The position numbers and the translations under genes are program-made. The notes under the pieces are model-generated. The model ran no database searches. It saw only the letters and a program-made list of their open reading frames with translations, and was not told the origin of the DNA. From Coprobacillus sp. CAG:826 (GTDB lineage Bacteria; Bacillota_I; Bacilli_A; RFN20; CAG-826), in contig FR897033.1 of assembly GCA_000437235.1 (NCBI GenBank), positions 1-51,065 on the forward strand: a DNA stretch of 51,065 nucleotides. Direction: 5' to 3'. Each line of letters starts with the position of its first letter. The first letter of the stretch is position 1. Below, piece by piece: positions 26,692-36,358 of this stretch.

Positions 26692-27684
26692 ATGTGGAAA
26701 ATAAAAGATATTGAAGTGGATGGCATGGTCGTATTAGCGCCTATGGCAGGAATTACGAATGTTGCTTATCGCGAATTCATGAAACCTTTTGGTGTGGCCT
26801 TATCCTATACAGAAATGGTATCCGATTGTGGCTTAATTTATAACAATCAGGAAACGTATCGCTATTTAGAAATTTCGCCGAAAGAACATCCGGTTGGCAT
26901 TCAATTATTTGGTGGCTCAAAAGAGACGCTTTTAGCGGCAATAGATATTATAGAAAATAGAAACATTGATTATGATTTTATTGACATTAATTTAGGTTGC
27001 CCAGTGCCTAAAGTGACCAAACAAAATGCAGGGTCTTCTTGGCTAAGGGATGAAGATGCTCTTTTTGACATGATGCAAGCGTTAGTAAGAAAGTCAAAGA
27101 AACCGATCACAGCAAAAATTCGTTTAGGTTGGGATGATGACCATATTAATTTTAAAAGCGTCATTCAAAAATTAGAAAAAGCGGGCGTTTCTATGATTGC
27201 CATTCATTCTCGTACGAAAAAAGCTATGTATACGGGAAAAGCCCATCATGAATTATTAGTGGGTTTAAAAGAAATAATGACAGTGCCTTTAGTGGTGAGC
27301 GGTGATGTATTTACTTTAGAAGATGCGATTGAAATTCAAAAATTAACACATGCGGACGCTATCATGGTGGCAAGAGGTGGATTAGGAAATCCTTTCTTAA
27401 TTCGACAAATGGATCATTATTTTAAAGAAGGAGAAAAATTACCACTTCCTTCGTTAGCGGAAAATTTACAATATTTAAAAGAACATTATTTGCTTTTAAA
27501 GCAACTAAAAGGGGAAAAAGTGGCCATTCGTGAACTCCGCGGGATAGCGCCCCATTATTTAAAAGGTTATCCTTATATGAAGAATTATCGTTATCTTTTA
27601 AGTTCACAAATGGAAACGGAAGAAGATTTCTATCGCATTCTTTTAGAAGCAGAACAAAAGTGTGATTTAAGCGCAAATGAATAA
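26692..27684 (+). CDS. dusB: tRNA-dihydrouridine synthase, DusB type
   Basis: The 330-aa flavoenzyme reduces uridines in the tRNA D-loop. VVLAPMAGITNVAYR begins the FMN-binding TIM barrel, the catalytic Cys103 is in INLGCPVPKV, and the KIRLGWDD and GVSMIAIHSRT motifs follow. The N-terminus MWKIKDIEVDG aligns with known DusB starts, so this ATG is kept, although it has no Shine-Dalgarno sequence and lies only 14 bases after the ftsH terminator. The order ftsH-dusB-lysS is the usual Firmicutes one. Confidence 0.94.
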   Translation: MWKIKDIEVDGMVVLAPMAGITNVAYREFMKPFGVALSYTEMVSDCGLIYNNQETYRYLEISPKEHPVGIQLFGGSKETLLAAIDIIENRNIDYDFIDINLGCPVPKVTKQNAGSSWLRDEDALFDMMQALVRKSKKPITAKIRLGWDDDHINFKSVIQKLEKAGVSMIAIHSRTKKAMYTGKAHHELLVGLKEIMTVPLVVSGDVFTLEDAIEIQKLTHADAIMVARGGLGNPFLIRQMDHYFKEGEKLPLPSLAENLQYLKEHYLLLKQLKGEKVAIRELRGIAPHYLKGYPYMKNYRYLLSSQMETEEDFYRILLEAEQKCDLSANE

Positions 27685-27746
27685 GCTTTCGTGACTTCTC
27701 AAAGAAAGAAAAATAAGGTAAAATAAATTGTTGAGGTGAAAATTTT

Positions 27747-29255
27747 ATGAGCGAAGAACAAAAATTAACAGAACAAGAAATGAATCGTAGAAACAAATTA
27801 GAAAAATATATGGAAAGAGGTATTGATCCCTTTGGTCAAGCCTATGAAAGAACCCATTTTTCCACTGAAATTCGTGCTTTAGTCGCAGGTAAAAGCCATG
27901 ATGAAGTTTTAGCAATGGATTTACATGTTGCGATTGCGGGTCGTATCATGTTTATTCGTAAAATGGGAAAAGCAAGTTTCTTCTCTATTCAAGATTTAAA
28001 AGGAAAAATGCAAGTCTATATTAGCATTAATGATGTAGGTGAAGAAATGTACACCTTATTCAAAATGGCAGATGTAGGTGATATCGTGGGTGTAAAAGGA
28101 ATGGTCATGTTAACGCAAACAGGAGAACCTACCGTGAAATGCTTTGAATATACCCATTTATCCAAAGCCCTTCGTCCACTTCCTGAAAAATTCCATGGAT
28201 TAACGGACAAAGAAGAAAGATATCGTCGTCGTTATGTGGACTTAATTATGAACGAAGAAGCCAAACGTGTAGCCGTTATGAGACCACGCATTGTTAGAGC
28301 GATTCAAGAATATTGCGATTCTTTAGGTTTTATTGAAGTGGAAACACCAGTATTACAACCGATTCAAGGTGGAGCGACGGCACGTCCATTTAAAACTCAT
28401 CATAATGCTTTAGATAAAGAATTCTATTTAAGAATCGCTACCGAATTACCTTTAAAGAGATTAATCGTTGGTGGTTTAGAAAAAGTTTATGAAATCGGTC
28501 GTTTATTCCGCAATGAAGGTATGGATTTAACCCATAACCCAGAATTTACGACGATTGAATTATATGAAGCTTATGGCGATTTATCTTCCATGATGAGAAT
28601 TACGGAAGGCATGATTCGTCACACTGCTAAAAAAGTCGCAGACAAAGAAGTCTTCACCAATATTTTTGATGTTGAAGGAGAAAAGATTGATTTATCTAAA
28701 CCATTTAGAGTGGTCACCATGTGCGATATGATTCTTCAAGAAACCGGTATTGATTTTAAAAAGAATCATTATACTTTAGAAGAAGCCAAAGCTTTAGCGG
28801 AAAAACATGGGGTTGCCGTAGAAAAGCACTTTACTGTTGGACATATTATCAATGCGTTCTTTGAAAAGTTCTGTGAAGAAAAATTAATTCAGCCAACCTT
28901 CTTATGCGGACACCCTGTTGAAATTTCACCACTTACCAAAATGGATCCAGAAGATCATCGCTTTGTACAAAGATTTGAACTTTATATGGGCGGACATGAA
29001 TTCGCTAACGCATATACTGAATTGAATGACCCAATTGATCAAAGAAATCGTTTCTTAGAGCAATTGAAAGAAAGAGATGCGGGAAATGATGAAGCCAATG
29101 AAATGGATACCGATTTCTTAGAAGCTCTTGAATATGGTATGCCACCATGTGGCGGTGTCGGTATGGGAATTGACCGTTTAGTAATGTTATTAACCGAGCA
29201 AACTTCCATTCGTGAAGTGATCTTATTCCCATGTATGCGCGATAGAGGTATATAA
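27747..29255 (+). CDS. lysS: Lysyl-tRNA synthetase, class II
   Basis: The 502-aa enzyme charges tRNA-Lys. It has an N-terminal OB-fold anticodon-binding domain (VAIAGRIMFIRKMGKASF) and a class II core with motif 1 around GFIEVETPVLQ, motif 2 at RLFRNEGMDLTHNPEF and motif 3 at GGVGMGIDRLVMLL. Full length. GAGGTG precedes the ATG. It ends in a strong terminator and closes the core block. In Bacilli the ctsR-mcsA-mcsB-clpC operon usually follows here, and it does not in this window. Confidence 0.97.
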   Translation: MSEEQKLTEQEMNRRNKLEKYMERGIDPFGQAYERTHFSTEIRALVAGKSHDEVLAMDLHVAIAGRIMFIRKMGKASFFSIQDLKGKMQVYISINDVGEEMYTLFKMADVGDIVGVKGMVMLTQTGEPTVKCFEYTHLSKALRPLPEKFHGLTDKEERYRRRYVDLIMNEEAKRVAVMRPRIVRAIQEYCDSLGFIEVETPVLQPIQGGATARPFKTHHNALDKEFYLRIATELPLKRLIVGGLEKVYEIGRLFRNEGMDLTHNPEFTTIELYEAYGDLSSMMRITEGMIRHTAKKVADKEVFTNIFDVEGEKIDLSKPFRVVTMCDMILQETGIDFKKNHYTLEEAKALAEKHGVAVEKHFTVGHIINAFFEKFCEEKLIQPTFLCGHPVEISPLTKMDPEDHRFVQRFELYMGGHEFANAYTELNDPIDQRNRFLEQLKERDAGNDEANEMDTDFLEALEYGMPPCGGVGMGIDRLVMLLTEQTSIREVILFPCMRDRGI

Positions 29256-29260
29256 TAAAG

Positions 29261-29285
29261 GTATGGCAGAAATGCCATACTTTTT
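29261..29285 (+). terminator. Terminator after lysS
   Basis: GTATGGCA and TGCCATAC pair perfectly around GAAA, followed by five T. It isolates lysS from the downstream DUF3737 gene. Confidence 0.88.
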
Positions 29286-29309
29286 AGATAAATGATGGAG
29301 GAGAACAAA

Positions 29310-30152
29310 ATGGAACATGTAAAAGGTGGCTTGTTTGTGGGAGAAAGAGCCTTATACCATAGTGAAAATCTTTTCTTAGAAAATGTTACTTTTGCTGATG
29401 GTGAATCTCCTTTAAAAGAAAGTTCTTTTTTGAATTTAAAAAATTGCATTTTTAAATGGAAATATCCTTTATGGTATTCTCACAATATTGAAGTAGAAAA
29501 CACGACACTTTTAGAGACAGCACGCTCAGGTATTTGGTACACGACTGATATTGTGATTCGTAATTCGTTAATTGAAGCACCAAAAACCTTCCGTCATGCT
29601 TCAGGTATTTATTTAGAAAATGTATCTTTACCCAATGCTCAAGAAACATTTTGGAACTGTAAGGATATTGTTTTAAAAAATGTTAACGCTAAAGGCGATT
29701 ACTTTGGTATGAATGCTGAAAATGTTTCCATTGAAAACTTTACTTTGAGTGGAAACTATGCCTTTGATGGTGGAAGAAATATTGAAATTCATAACGCAAC
29801 CATGACTTCAAAAGATTCTTTTTGGAACTGTGAAAACGTAGTCGTTTATGATTCAACAATTATTGGAGAATATTTAGGATGGAATTCTAAAAATATTACG
29901 TTTATTCGTTGTACGATTGATTCAACGCAAGGCATGTGCTATATGGAAAACATCAAAATGGAAGATTGCATTTTACTGAATACCAATCTATGCTTTGAGT
30001 TCTGTAGTGGTATTGATGCCAAAATTGATTCAGATATAGATTCCGTAAAGAATCCGATTTCGGGGAAAATTGAAGCAGACCATATTCAAGAAATCATCTT
30101 AGATAAAGACTTAATTGATCCTTCTTTAACCGAAATTATAGAAAAGGAGTAA
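29310..30152 (+). CDS. DUF3737 family beta-helix protein
   Basis: The 280-aa protein has no signal peptide and is built of short repeats of about 20 residues, such as SGIYLENVSLPNA, DIVLKNVNAKG, NVSIENFTLSG, NIEIHNATMTS, NVVVYDSTIIG and NITFIRCTIDS. They predict a right-handed parallel beta-helix in the cytoplasm. It matches the DUF3737 family, which has no known function. The start is six codons inside the longest frame: GGAGGAG lies just before this ATG. It is four bases upstream of the patB-like gene, so the two are certainly one transcript. This suggests a link to sulfur amino acid or PLP metabolism, as an inference. Confidence 0.82.
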   Translation: MEHVKGGLFVGERALYHSENLFLENVTFADGESPLKESSFLNLKNCIFKWKYPLWYSHNIEVENTTLLETARSGIWYTTDIVIRNSLIEAPKTFRHASGIYLENVSLPNAQETFWNCKDIVLKNVNAKGDYFGMNAENVSIENFTLSGNYAFDGGRNIEIHNATMTSKDSFWNCENVVVYDSTIIGEYLGWNSKNITFIRCTIDSTQGMCYMENIKMEDCILLNTNLCFEFCSGIDAKIDSDIDSVKNPISGKIEADHIQEIILDKDLIDPSLTEIIEKE

Positions 30153-30156
30153 AAAT

Positions 30157-31332
30157 ATGAAGCAGTACGATTTTGACTATACCCCTTCTCGATGGAATAC
30201 CTTTTCTTTAAAATGGGATATAAAACCGAATGAACTTCCAATGTGGGTAGCGGATATGGATTTTGAAACCGCTCCAGAAGTAAAAGAAGCCATGATCAAA
30301 CGGGCAGAACACGGCATTTATGGTTATTCTATTATTCCAGAAGAATTCTTTTCTTCCATTCAATCATGGTGGAAAAAAAGACATCATGTCGAATGGAAAC
30401 GGGAATGGATGATTTATTCTTCCGGTATTGTTGCCGCTATTTCGTCTATTGTTCGACGCTTCATAAAAAAGGGGGATTCTGTACTTATTCAATCTCCTGT
30501 ATTCAATATTTTTTATAATTCAATTTTAAATAATCAAGGAACCGTTTTATCGAATGATTTAGTGTATAAAGACGGAAAATATTCCATTGATTTTATTGAT
30601 TTAGAAGAAAAACTTTCTTTGGAATCTACGAAAATGATGATTTTATGTAATCCTCATAATCCCGTAGGAAAAATTTGGAGTGTAGAAGAATTAACAAGAA
30701 TCGCTACACTTTGTAAAAAGTATAACGTACTTTTACTTTCGGATGAAATTCATTGTGAATTTGTACGTCCAGGACTACACTATAACTCCTTGGGATTACT
30801 TGACTCCGATTTATTGGATAACGCAATTATCTTAGTTGCGGCTTCTAAAACCTTTAATTTAGCGGGATTACAATCCGCTTGTGTAATTGTACCGAATGAG
30901 AAGATTCGTAAGATTGTAGACCGCGGATTAAATACGGATGAAGTAGCAGAACCCAATGCTTTTTCGATGATTGCGAATATTGCCGCGTTTACTTATGGAG
31001 AAAAATGGGTAGATGCACTGATTGAATATATTGATCAAAATCGGAAATACGCAACTGAATTTATTCATACCCATTTACCCCATCTTCATTTAGTGGAGCA
31101 AGAGGCCACTTATCTTTTGTGGATTGATATTTCTTATTATTCTTCTAATAGTGTTGAATTTGTAAAAGAATTACGAAAAGAAACGGGCCTTTATGTCTCT
31201 GATGGAATGGAATATGGATTAAACGGCGCGTCTTTTATCCGCGTGAATATTGCGACTTCTAAAAAGAATGTAGAAGATGGAATGCATCGTTTAGAGATGT
31301 TTATTCAAAAGAAAGAAAATAAAACGCTATGA
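30157..31332 (+). CDS. patB: PatB/MalY-type cystathionine beta-lyase or aminotransferase
   Basis: The 391-aa PLP enzyme is a fold-type I aminotransferase of the MalY/PatB subgroup. MWVADMDFETAPEV is at the N-terminus, CNPHNPVGKIW in the cofactor region, LLLSDEIHCEFV follows, and the PLP-binding Lys231 is in SKTFNLAGLQ. Such enzymes cleave cystathionine or cysteine conjugates to a thiol, pyruvate and ammonia. It is embedded between DUF3737 and tcdA with a 4-base overlap to the latter. The symbol follows the subgroup; the exact substrate is not known. Confidence 0.88.
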   Translation: MKQYDFDYTPSRWNTFSLKWDIKPNELPMWVADMDFETAPEVKEAMIKRAEHGIYGYSIIPEEFFSSIQSWWKKRHHVEWKREWMIYSSGIVAAISSIVRRFIKKGDSVLIQSPVFNIFYNSILNNQGTVLSNDLVYKDGKYSIDFIDLEEKLSLESTKMMILCNPHNPVGKIWSVEELTRIATLCKKYNVLLLSDEIHCEFVRPGLHYNSLGLLDSDLLDNAIILVAASKTFNLAGLQSACVIVPNEKIRKIVDRGLNTDEVAEPNAFSMIANIAAFTYGEKWVDALIEYIDQNRKYATEFIHTHLPHLHLVEQEATYLLWIDISYYSSNSVEFVKELRKETGLYVSDGMEYGLNGASFIRVNIATSKKNVEDGMHRLEMFIQKKENKTL

Positions 31333-32042
31333 AAAAGACTTTAGAAAGAACCGCTTTAATCTATGGTAAAGAGACTTTAGAGGCGTTAGAAAATAAAAAA
31401 GTTATGGTCGTTGGCTTAGGCGGAGTTGGAGGTTATGTAGTCGAAGCCTTAACGCGTATGGGTATTGGGCACTTTATTTTAATTGATCATGATGTAGTAA
31501 GTGAAAGCAATATCAACCGCCAACTCATTGCTACTTATCAAACCATTGGTCAAAAGAAGATTGACGTCATGAAAGAAAGAATGTTAACCATTCAACCAGA
31601 AGTGGACGTTAAAGCTTTAGATATGTTTGTTTTACCAGAGAATATTGATTCTATTAATTTTGAAGGCGTAGATTATATTGTGGATGCAATTGATTGTGTG
31701 ACCGCTAAGATTGCGCTTATTTTAAAAGCAAAAGAACTGAATATTCCAATTATTTCCAGCATGGGAACAGGAAATAAAGTGAATCCTGCTTTATTAGAAA
31801 TCACCGATATTTATAAAACTTCCATGTGTCCTTTAGCAAAAGTCATGCGACATGAACTAAAAAAACGAGGTATAAAAAAATTAAAAGTTCTTTATTCTAA
31901 AGAAAAACAACAAAAAAACATCATTGTCGATGGTAAAAAAAGAGCGCCAGGCAGCACTCCTTTTGTGCCTTCAAGTGCGGGACTTTTAATCGCAAGTGAA
32001 GTAACTGCCGATTTAATTGATGATTTAAAAGAAAGTTTATAA
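31329..32042 (+). CDS. tcdA: tRNA threonylcarbamoyladenosine dehydratase TcdA
   Basis: The 237-aa E1-like (ThiF/MoeB fold) enzyme cyclises t6A37 to ct6A in tRNA using ATP. The nucleotide-binding GLGGVGGYV is at 29-37, DHDVVSESNINRQ follows, and the TcdA-type SMGTGNKVNPALLEI and GSTPFVPSSAGL segments are present. It lacks the zinc-binding CxxC pair of MoeB, as TcdA does. The start ATGA overlaps the patB stop, so it is translationally coupled. A sulfur-carrier-activating role was considered, but no ThiS/MoaD partner lies nearby. Confidence 0.9.
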   Translation: MKKTLERTALIYGKETLEALENKKVMVVGLGGVGGYVVEALTRMGIGHFILIDHDVVSESNINRQLIATYQTIGQKKIDVMKERMLTIQPEVDVKALDMFVLPENIDSINFEGVDYIVDAIDCVTAKIALILKAKELNIPIISSMGTGNKVNPALLEITDIYKTSMCPLAKVMRHELKKRGIKKLKVLYSKEKQQKNIIVDGKKRAPGSTPFVPSSAGLLIASEVTADLIDDLKESL

Positions 32043-32058
32043 CAATGGATTGTTATAA
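32037..32058. promoter_or_regulatory. Palindrome over the -35 box of the lipoprotein pair
   Basis: TTATAACAAT and ATTGTTATAA are perfect 10-base arms with gg between. It covers the tcdA stop codon and the -35 box of the next promoter. There is no T tract on the plus side, so it is more likely an operator than a terminator. Confidence 0.55.
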
Positions 32059-32078
32059 TAAAAAAAAGAGTCTATAAT
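32050..32078 (+). promoter_or_regulatory. Promoter of the lipoprotein pair
   Basis: TTGTTA, 17 bases, TATAAT, ending about 33 bases before the first lipoprotein start. Confidence 0.6.
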
Positions 32079-32110
32079 TTTTGATATTAAAAATAGGAGG
32101 AAATATTTTT

Positions 32111-34612
32111 ATGAATAAAAATTTGATATTTGGACTAGCCTTAATAACTTCCTTATTAGTGGGTTGTTCAGAAGCCAAACCAACAACGTCTTCATCACCG
32201 AATAGTTCTTATGTAGACCAAGACGTCCATGTGGAATCGGTCACTATCAAAAATAAGGATAAAACGACGTTTAAAGTAGGAGAATCGATTTCATTAGAAA
32301 TTGAAGTACTACCGAAAAACGCAACCAATCAACTCGTTCATTATTCTTCTTCTGATGAGAGTGTAGCCTATGTTTCCATCGATAATGTCTTACATGCTCG
32401 TAAAAAAGGAACTTGTAAAATTACCGTTACATCGGATGACGGAAATAAAGTAGATACGATGGATATTTCTGTTATTGATTCTACAGTTACTGATTTTCAA
32501 GTAGCGTTCAAAGACCAAGTGGATACAATTCAATCAGGGGTTAACACTTTTTATAAATTGATTTTAAATCAATCTTATCCTTTAGAAATTACTTTTACTT
32601 CAACTGATCCAGAAGATGAGCAATTAGAAGTGTCTTTTAGCTTAGATGGTTTTGTGGAATATCAAGAGGAAACGAAATCCTTGCTTCCTCTTAAAAGAAC
32701 GGATTCTTTAACCGTAACCTTCAAAGCCAAAGGAACAGATTTAAAGAAAGAAATCTTCATTAAAGTTGTTTCAGAAGGCGAAAAAGATGTAAGCGAAGCT
32801 TTAAATATACTAAAAGCGTCCTATCAACGAGAGAAGAACTTAAATATCTCTAGCTATCAGTTTGACTTTGAATTTGATTACGATAAACTCCAAGGAACAA
32901 AACTTAATCGTTATCATACCATTCAAACCACCAAATATGATATCTATAAACAATCTTCCAATCGTTATATGTTAGGTACAACGCATAATGAAACTGAAGT
33001 AACTTTAGAAGGAGCTAGTACTTCAACAAAGAGCACAATCGACTCCAGGATTTTTAAAGGTATGAGCGATGATGGTAACTACTATGAATTCCAAGTGAAT
33101 CAAGAAGGAAAACATCTTACAACGCCTTTAAAGAAAGCTATTGTTAATGAAATTAGTGATAAGAATACTCAAACGACTAGAGAATTAGCAATTCAAGATT
33201 CTACGCGCTATACGATGAATAGCCACGTGGGATTATCCGCGATTGGATATTTCCATTTCAGCGGTTTATATGAGAACTCATTAGGATTTACTTCTTTACC
33301 AATGTATTTTGGAATGGGCGGATTGACAAATTTAAAAATCACTGGTGATGCACATCAATTAAAAGCTGAGACTTACTTTATTGAAGAAAGACCTTCTAAC
33401 GTTTCTAATGGAAAAGTCTTCTTTAATACAGGAATTTATGATTTTGATGATAATGAAAATTTGATTTCCATTGATGTGACTTCTTATGTTTACGATTCTA
33501 CTTCTTTTGATTTTAATACAGAAACACTAAAAGAAAATCCAACATATTATGAACTCTATAAGACGAAATATACCCAAACTTATGGAGATTTAAAGACACA
33601 AGAAACTAATGATTTAGATCCCCAAAATTTATATTTCAATGATTATACGCCAATTTTAACGACAGCGAATGGAACAAAAGTAACAGAATATAAAGAAGGA
33701 CAAACCTATTATCTTAGTTTTGAAAATCCAAATCCTTCTATCGCTACCAATTTAGTAGATGGATTATTTGTTGATGATGCAAGCGATAAAAATGTTGTTC
33801 AAATTCTTGATAACGGAAAAGCAATTAAAATTTTAAAATCAGGTGTTTCTCAACTAACGATTTATTCATCTAAAAATCAAATTGAAAAAACGTTAATGGT
33901 CAATGTTGGTGTCACCATGCCATCTTCAATTTCTATCGAAGTGAATAAAGAGAGCAAAGATTCAGTGCAAGTTCAACAAGGAGAAAAATTAGAACCGATT
34001 ACTTTTAAAGTTTTACCAGAAGCGGCTTCACAAGAAGTTGAGGTTACCTTAAATGGCGTTGGTGCTATTACCAAAAATCAAGATGGATCTTATTCATTTA
34101 TTAGTAATGAAGTGGGAAGTGCAACTTTAACAGTTACAAGTAAATTAGATAAAAATATTTCAAAGAGCTTAGCAATTGAAGTTACAAAAAAAGACAGTTC
34201 TGCTTCTTTTATTGATGTTTTATTAGCAAGTACTTACGCAAGTTCAGATGATTCGTTAACTGAATCAAATAAGGTGCAATTAGCTAAAATCTCTTTTGTT
34301 TCTAAAAATAAAGCAAGATTTAGTGTTACCGCTATGCGGGGGTTTGAAGCTTATGAATACATCTTTGATTGTGATATTACTATTGATGAAACCAATAAAA
34401 CGATTACATTTAATTCGTTAACCCTTACAAATGATGATTATAGCGAATATACAGATGATTATAGCTTCCCTGTAATAGAAACGGGTATTGCTTATCAAAT
34501 TGATGATGATGCAAGAGCTTTACATCTTAAATTGATTTGTATTTATGAAGGTGAAAATGATGGATTATACGATAATAATTTTCCACTCAATACCTTTAAT
34601 AAAGTAGCCTAA
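32111..34612 (+). CDS. Large lipoprotein with bacterial Ig-like (Big2) domains
   Basis: The 833-aa protein has lipobox LLVGC with Cys at 19 and a Ser/Pro-rich linker. A clear Big_2 domain follows (VESVTIKNKD...LEIEVLPKNATNQLVHYSSS...GTCKITVTSDDG, about 45-125). Later Ig-like parts lie around 545-600 (LSFENPNPSIATN) and 620-700 (ITFKVLPEAASQEV, GSATLTVTS). The central and C-terminal parts are unrecognised. Big_2 domains are adhesion or scaffold modules on cell surfaces. The start is ten codons inside the longest frame, where AGGAGG lies ten bases upstream. It is followed after 14 bases by another lipoprotein gene. Confidence 0.82.
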   Translation: MNKNLIFGLALITSLLVGCSEAKPTTSSSPNSSYVDQDVHVESVTIKNKDKTTFKVGESISLEIEVLPKNATNQLVHYSSSDESVAYVSIDNVLHARKKGTCKITVTSDDGNKVDTMDISVIDSTVTDFQVAFKDQVDTIQSGVNTFYKLILNQSYPLEITFTSTDPEDEQLEVSFSLDGFVEYQEETKSLLPLKRTDSLTVTFKAKGTDLKKEIFIKVVSEGEKDVSEALNILKASYQREKNLNISSYQFDFEFDYDKLQGTKLNRYHTIQTTKYDIYKQSSNRYMLGTTHNETEVTLEGASTSTKSTIDSRIFKGMSDDGNYYEFQVNQEGKHLTTPLKKAIVNEISDKNTQTTRELAIQDSTRYTMNSHVGLSAIGYFHFSGLYENSLGFTSLPMYFGMGGLTNLKITGDAHQLKAETYFIEERPSNVSNGKVFFNTGIYDFDDNENLISIDVTSYVYDSTSFDFNTETLKENPTYYELYKTKYTQTYGDLKTQETNDLDPQNLYFNDYTPILTTANGTKVTEYKEGQTYYLSFENPNPSIATNLVDGLFVDDASDKNVVQILDNGKAIKILKSGVSQLTIYSSKNQIEKTLMVNVGVTMPSSISIEVNKESKDSVQVQQGEKLEPITFKVLPEAASQEVEVTLNGVGAITKNQDGSYSFISNEVGSATLTVTSKLDKNISKSLAIEVTKKDSSASFIDVLLASTYASSDDSLTESNKVQLAKISFVSKNKARFSVTAMRGFEAYEYIFDCDITIDETNKTITFNSLTLTNDDYSEYTDDYSFPVIETGIAYQIDDDARALHLKLICIYEGENDGLYDNNFPLNTFNKVA

Positions 34613-34626
34613 GAGGAGTTGAAAGT

Positions 34627-36306
34627 ATGAAAAAATTAATTTTAACAGCGGTATCTTTGACATCTGTTTTACTGATAGCAGGATGTGGTAAAGCGGAAGA
34701 TAAGACACCAGCAAGCCGTGAAAAGATTGCCAAAAAATTAAGTGATTTTGATTTGGATCAAGTAATTTCTTATGACTTTGTTGATCGTACATATTCTTAT
34801 CTCTATTATAACAATGCTAAATATGTTGTAAGCGGTGCGGGCAGTTCAGGTATTATTAATTATGAAGCAAGACATCAATTTCAATTGTTTAAGAATCAAA
34901 TGATTACAGATTCAATTGAAGTGGATGGATTAGTCGACGTTGCCGCTTCTAAAGTAGACTTTACGATACCAGCTGAGGGACAAATCTTTGTTCAAAACGG
35001 GTATATTTATGATTACTTTATCTGCGATTCAATGAAAGATCAATCCTACGTTAATTGTTATGAAACCGATGTTTATAACACATTTGAAGATTATTTTAAT
35101 TACCTTTCTATTATAACAACTGCGCGTTACGCATTTAATGATCCATCTACTTATTTTCCAAGCGATAGTGACTATACACAACCACTTCTTGAGATAAAAG
35201 AACAAGATGGCATTGAAATTTATGATTTAGAAAGTTCCTATCCAGGAGACAATACATATCGTCCGTATACAATTAGTTTTCATGTTGAATATGACAAAAA
35301 GGCCAAAGAAATTGTTAGTGTTTCTTACCAAGAAAGAGCAATGAAGAATGATTTAAGTGACGATTATGAAACAGGAACTTCTTCGTTGATTCGTTATACC
35401 ATTCGTAACATAAAATTTGGAGAAAAAGAAAATTATTCAGGGACGTACTGTTCTTATGATGACATTCAAGATAAAAACAAAATTCATGATGCACCAAATG
35501 AAGTCGTGGATGTTTCACATCTAGAAGATGGAAAGTTAGATGATGAAGTTACGCTAGATATCATTCGTAAAATTGATGCTTATTCTAATGATGTTCGTGA
35601 GACACAATACTCTATGATTTATCATAATGCTTTTGATTTTGCAAATACAGATCAAACGGAGTTAGGCGCAATGATGTTTAGTGGAAAAATCACGGCATAT
35701 AGCGATAACATCACCGATAACGTAGGTTATATGCAAAAAGTAGATCAAGATGATTCTCCGATTGATGGAACAAAAGCCAACTATCGAATTTTCACGAAAG
35801 CAATGGAAGAATATATTATTCGAGGTGGTATTTTTGATAAATACATTACCTCCTCTATGGCGGGCGTTTTAAAAAGTCAAGTGAATCGCGCTCGTGCTTA
35901 TTTAGACGCTAACCCACTTTATTGGAATGAAATTTATAACATTTATAGTGGCTTTATTAATTATGAATTAGGAAAAACAAATCTTGATGGTGGAAGTTCT
36001 TTTCAAGTGGCAGTTTCGGGAACTAAGAAAGGAACGCATTTAGAAATTAAAGGCGAACTTCATAAGAAAGTCAATGGCGGTAATAATGTCGAAAATATTG
36101 ATTCATTTACCTTTATCATTGATAATGACAAATTAACTTCCTTAGTGTTTGTCGCTAAAGGAAACACACAAGCCGATGGTCCTTATACTGACACTTATAT
36201 GGCAAACTTTGTCCATGGCACTAAAAAGCCATTTGATGGTGTAGAAATGGATTTTGATACCATAGATACACAAGTCACAATGGAATCCTTTAACATCATT
36301 GGCTAA
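34627..36306 (+). CDS. Secreted lipoprotein, function unknown, in operon with the Big2 lipoprotein
   Basis: The 559-aa protein has a lipoprotein signal: MKKLILTAVS, hydrophobic core, and lipobox LIAGC with Cys at 20. The mature part is acidic and Tyr-rich, with many beta strands (TYSYLYYNNAKYVVSG, YTISFHVEYDKKAKEIVSV, FTFIIDNDKLTSLVFVAKG). I recognise no family. GAGGAG lies nine bases before the ATG. The 14-base gap from the upstream gene and the strong terminator downstream define a two-gene operon. The two products may work together on the cell surface, as an inference from the pairing. Confidence 0.75.
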   Translation: MKKLILTAVSLTSVLLIAGCGKAEDKTPASREKIAKKLSDFDLDQVISYDFVDRTYSYLYYNNAKYVVSGAGSSGIINYEARHQFQLFKNQMITDSIEVDGLVDVAASKVDFTIPAEGQIFVQNGYIYDYFICDSMKDQSYVNCYETDVYNTFEDYFNYLSIITTARYAFNDPSTYFPSDSDYTQPLLEIKEQDGIEIYDLESSYPGDNTYRPYTISFHVEYDKKAKEIVSVSYQERAMKNDLSDDYETGTSSLIRYTIRNIKFGEKENYSGTYCSYDDIQDKNKIHDAPNEVVDVSHLEDGKLDDEVTLDIIRKIDAYSNDVRETQYSMIYHNAFDFANTDQTELGAMMFSGKITAYSDNITDNVGYMQKVDQDDSPIDGTKANYRIFTKAMEEYIIRGGIFDKYITSSMAGVLKSQVNRARAYLDANPLYWNEIYNIYSGFINYELGKTNLDGGSSFQVAVSGTKKGTHLEIKGELHKKVNGGNNVENIDSFTFIIDNDKLTSLVFVAKGNTQADGPYTDTYMANFVHGTKKPFDGVEMDFDTIDTQVTMESFNIIG

Positions 36307-36323
36307 TTAAAGAATCTTAAAAG

Positions 36324-36358
36324 GCATAGTATTCTCGATAGAACGCTATGCTTTTTTT
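36324..36358 (+). terminator. Terminator of the lipoprotein pair
   Basis: GCATAG and CTATGC enclose an inner TTCT/AGAA stem, followed by seven T. Confidence 0.85.
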
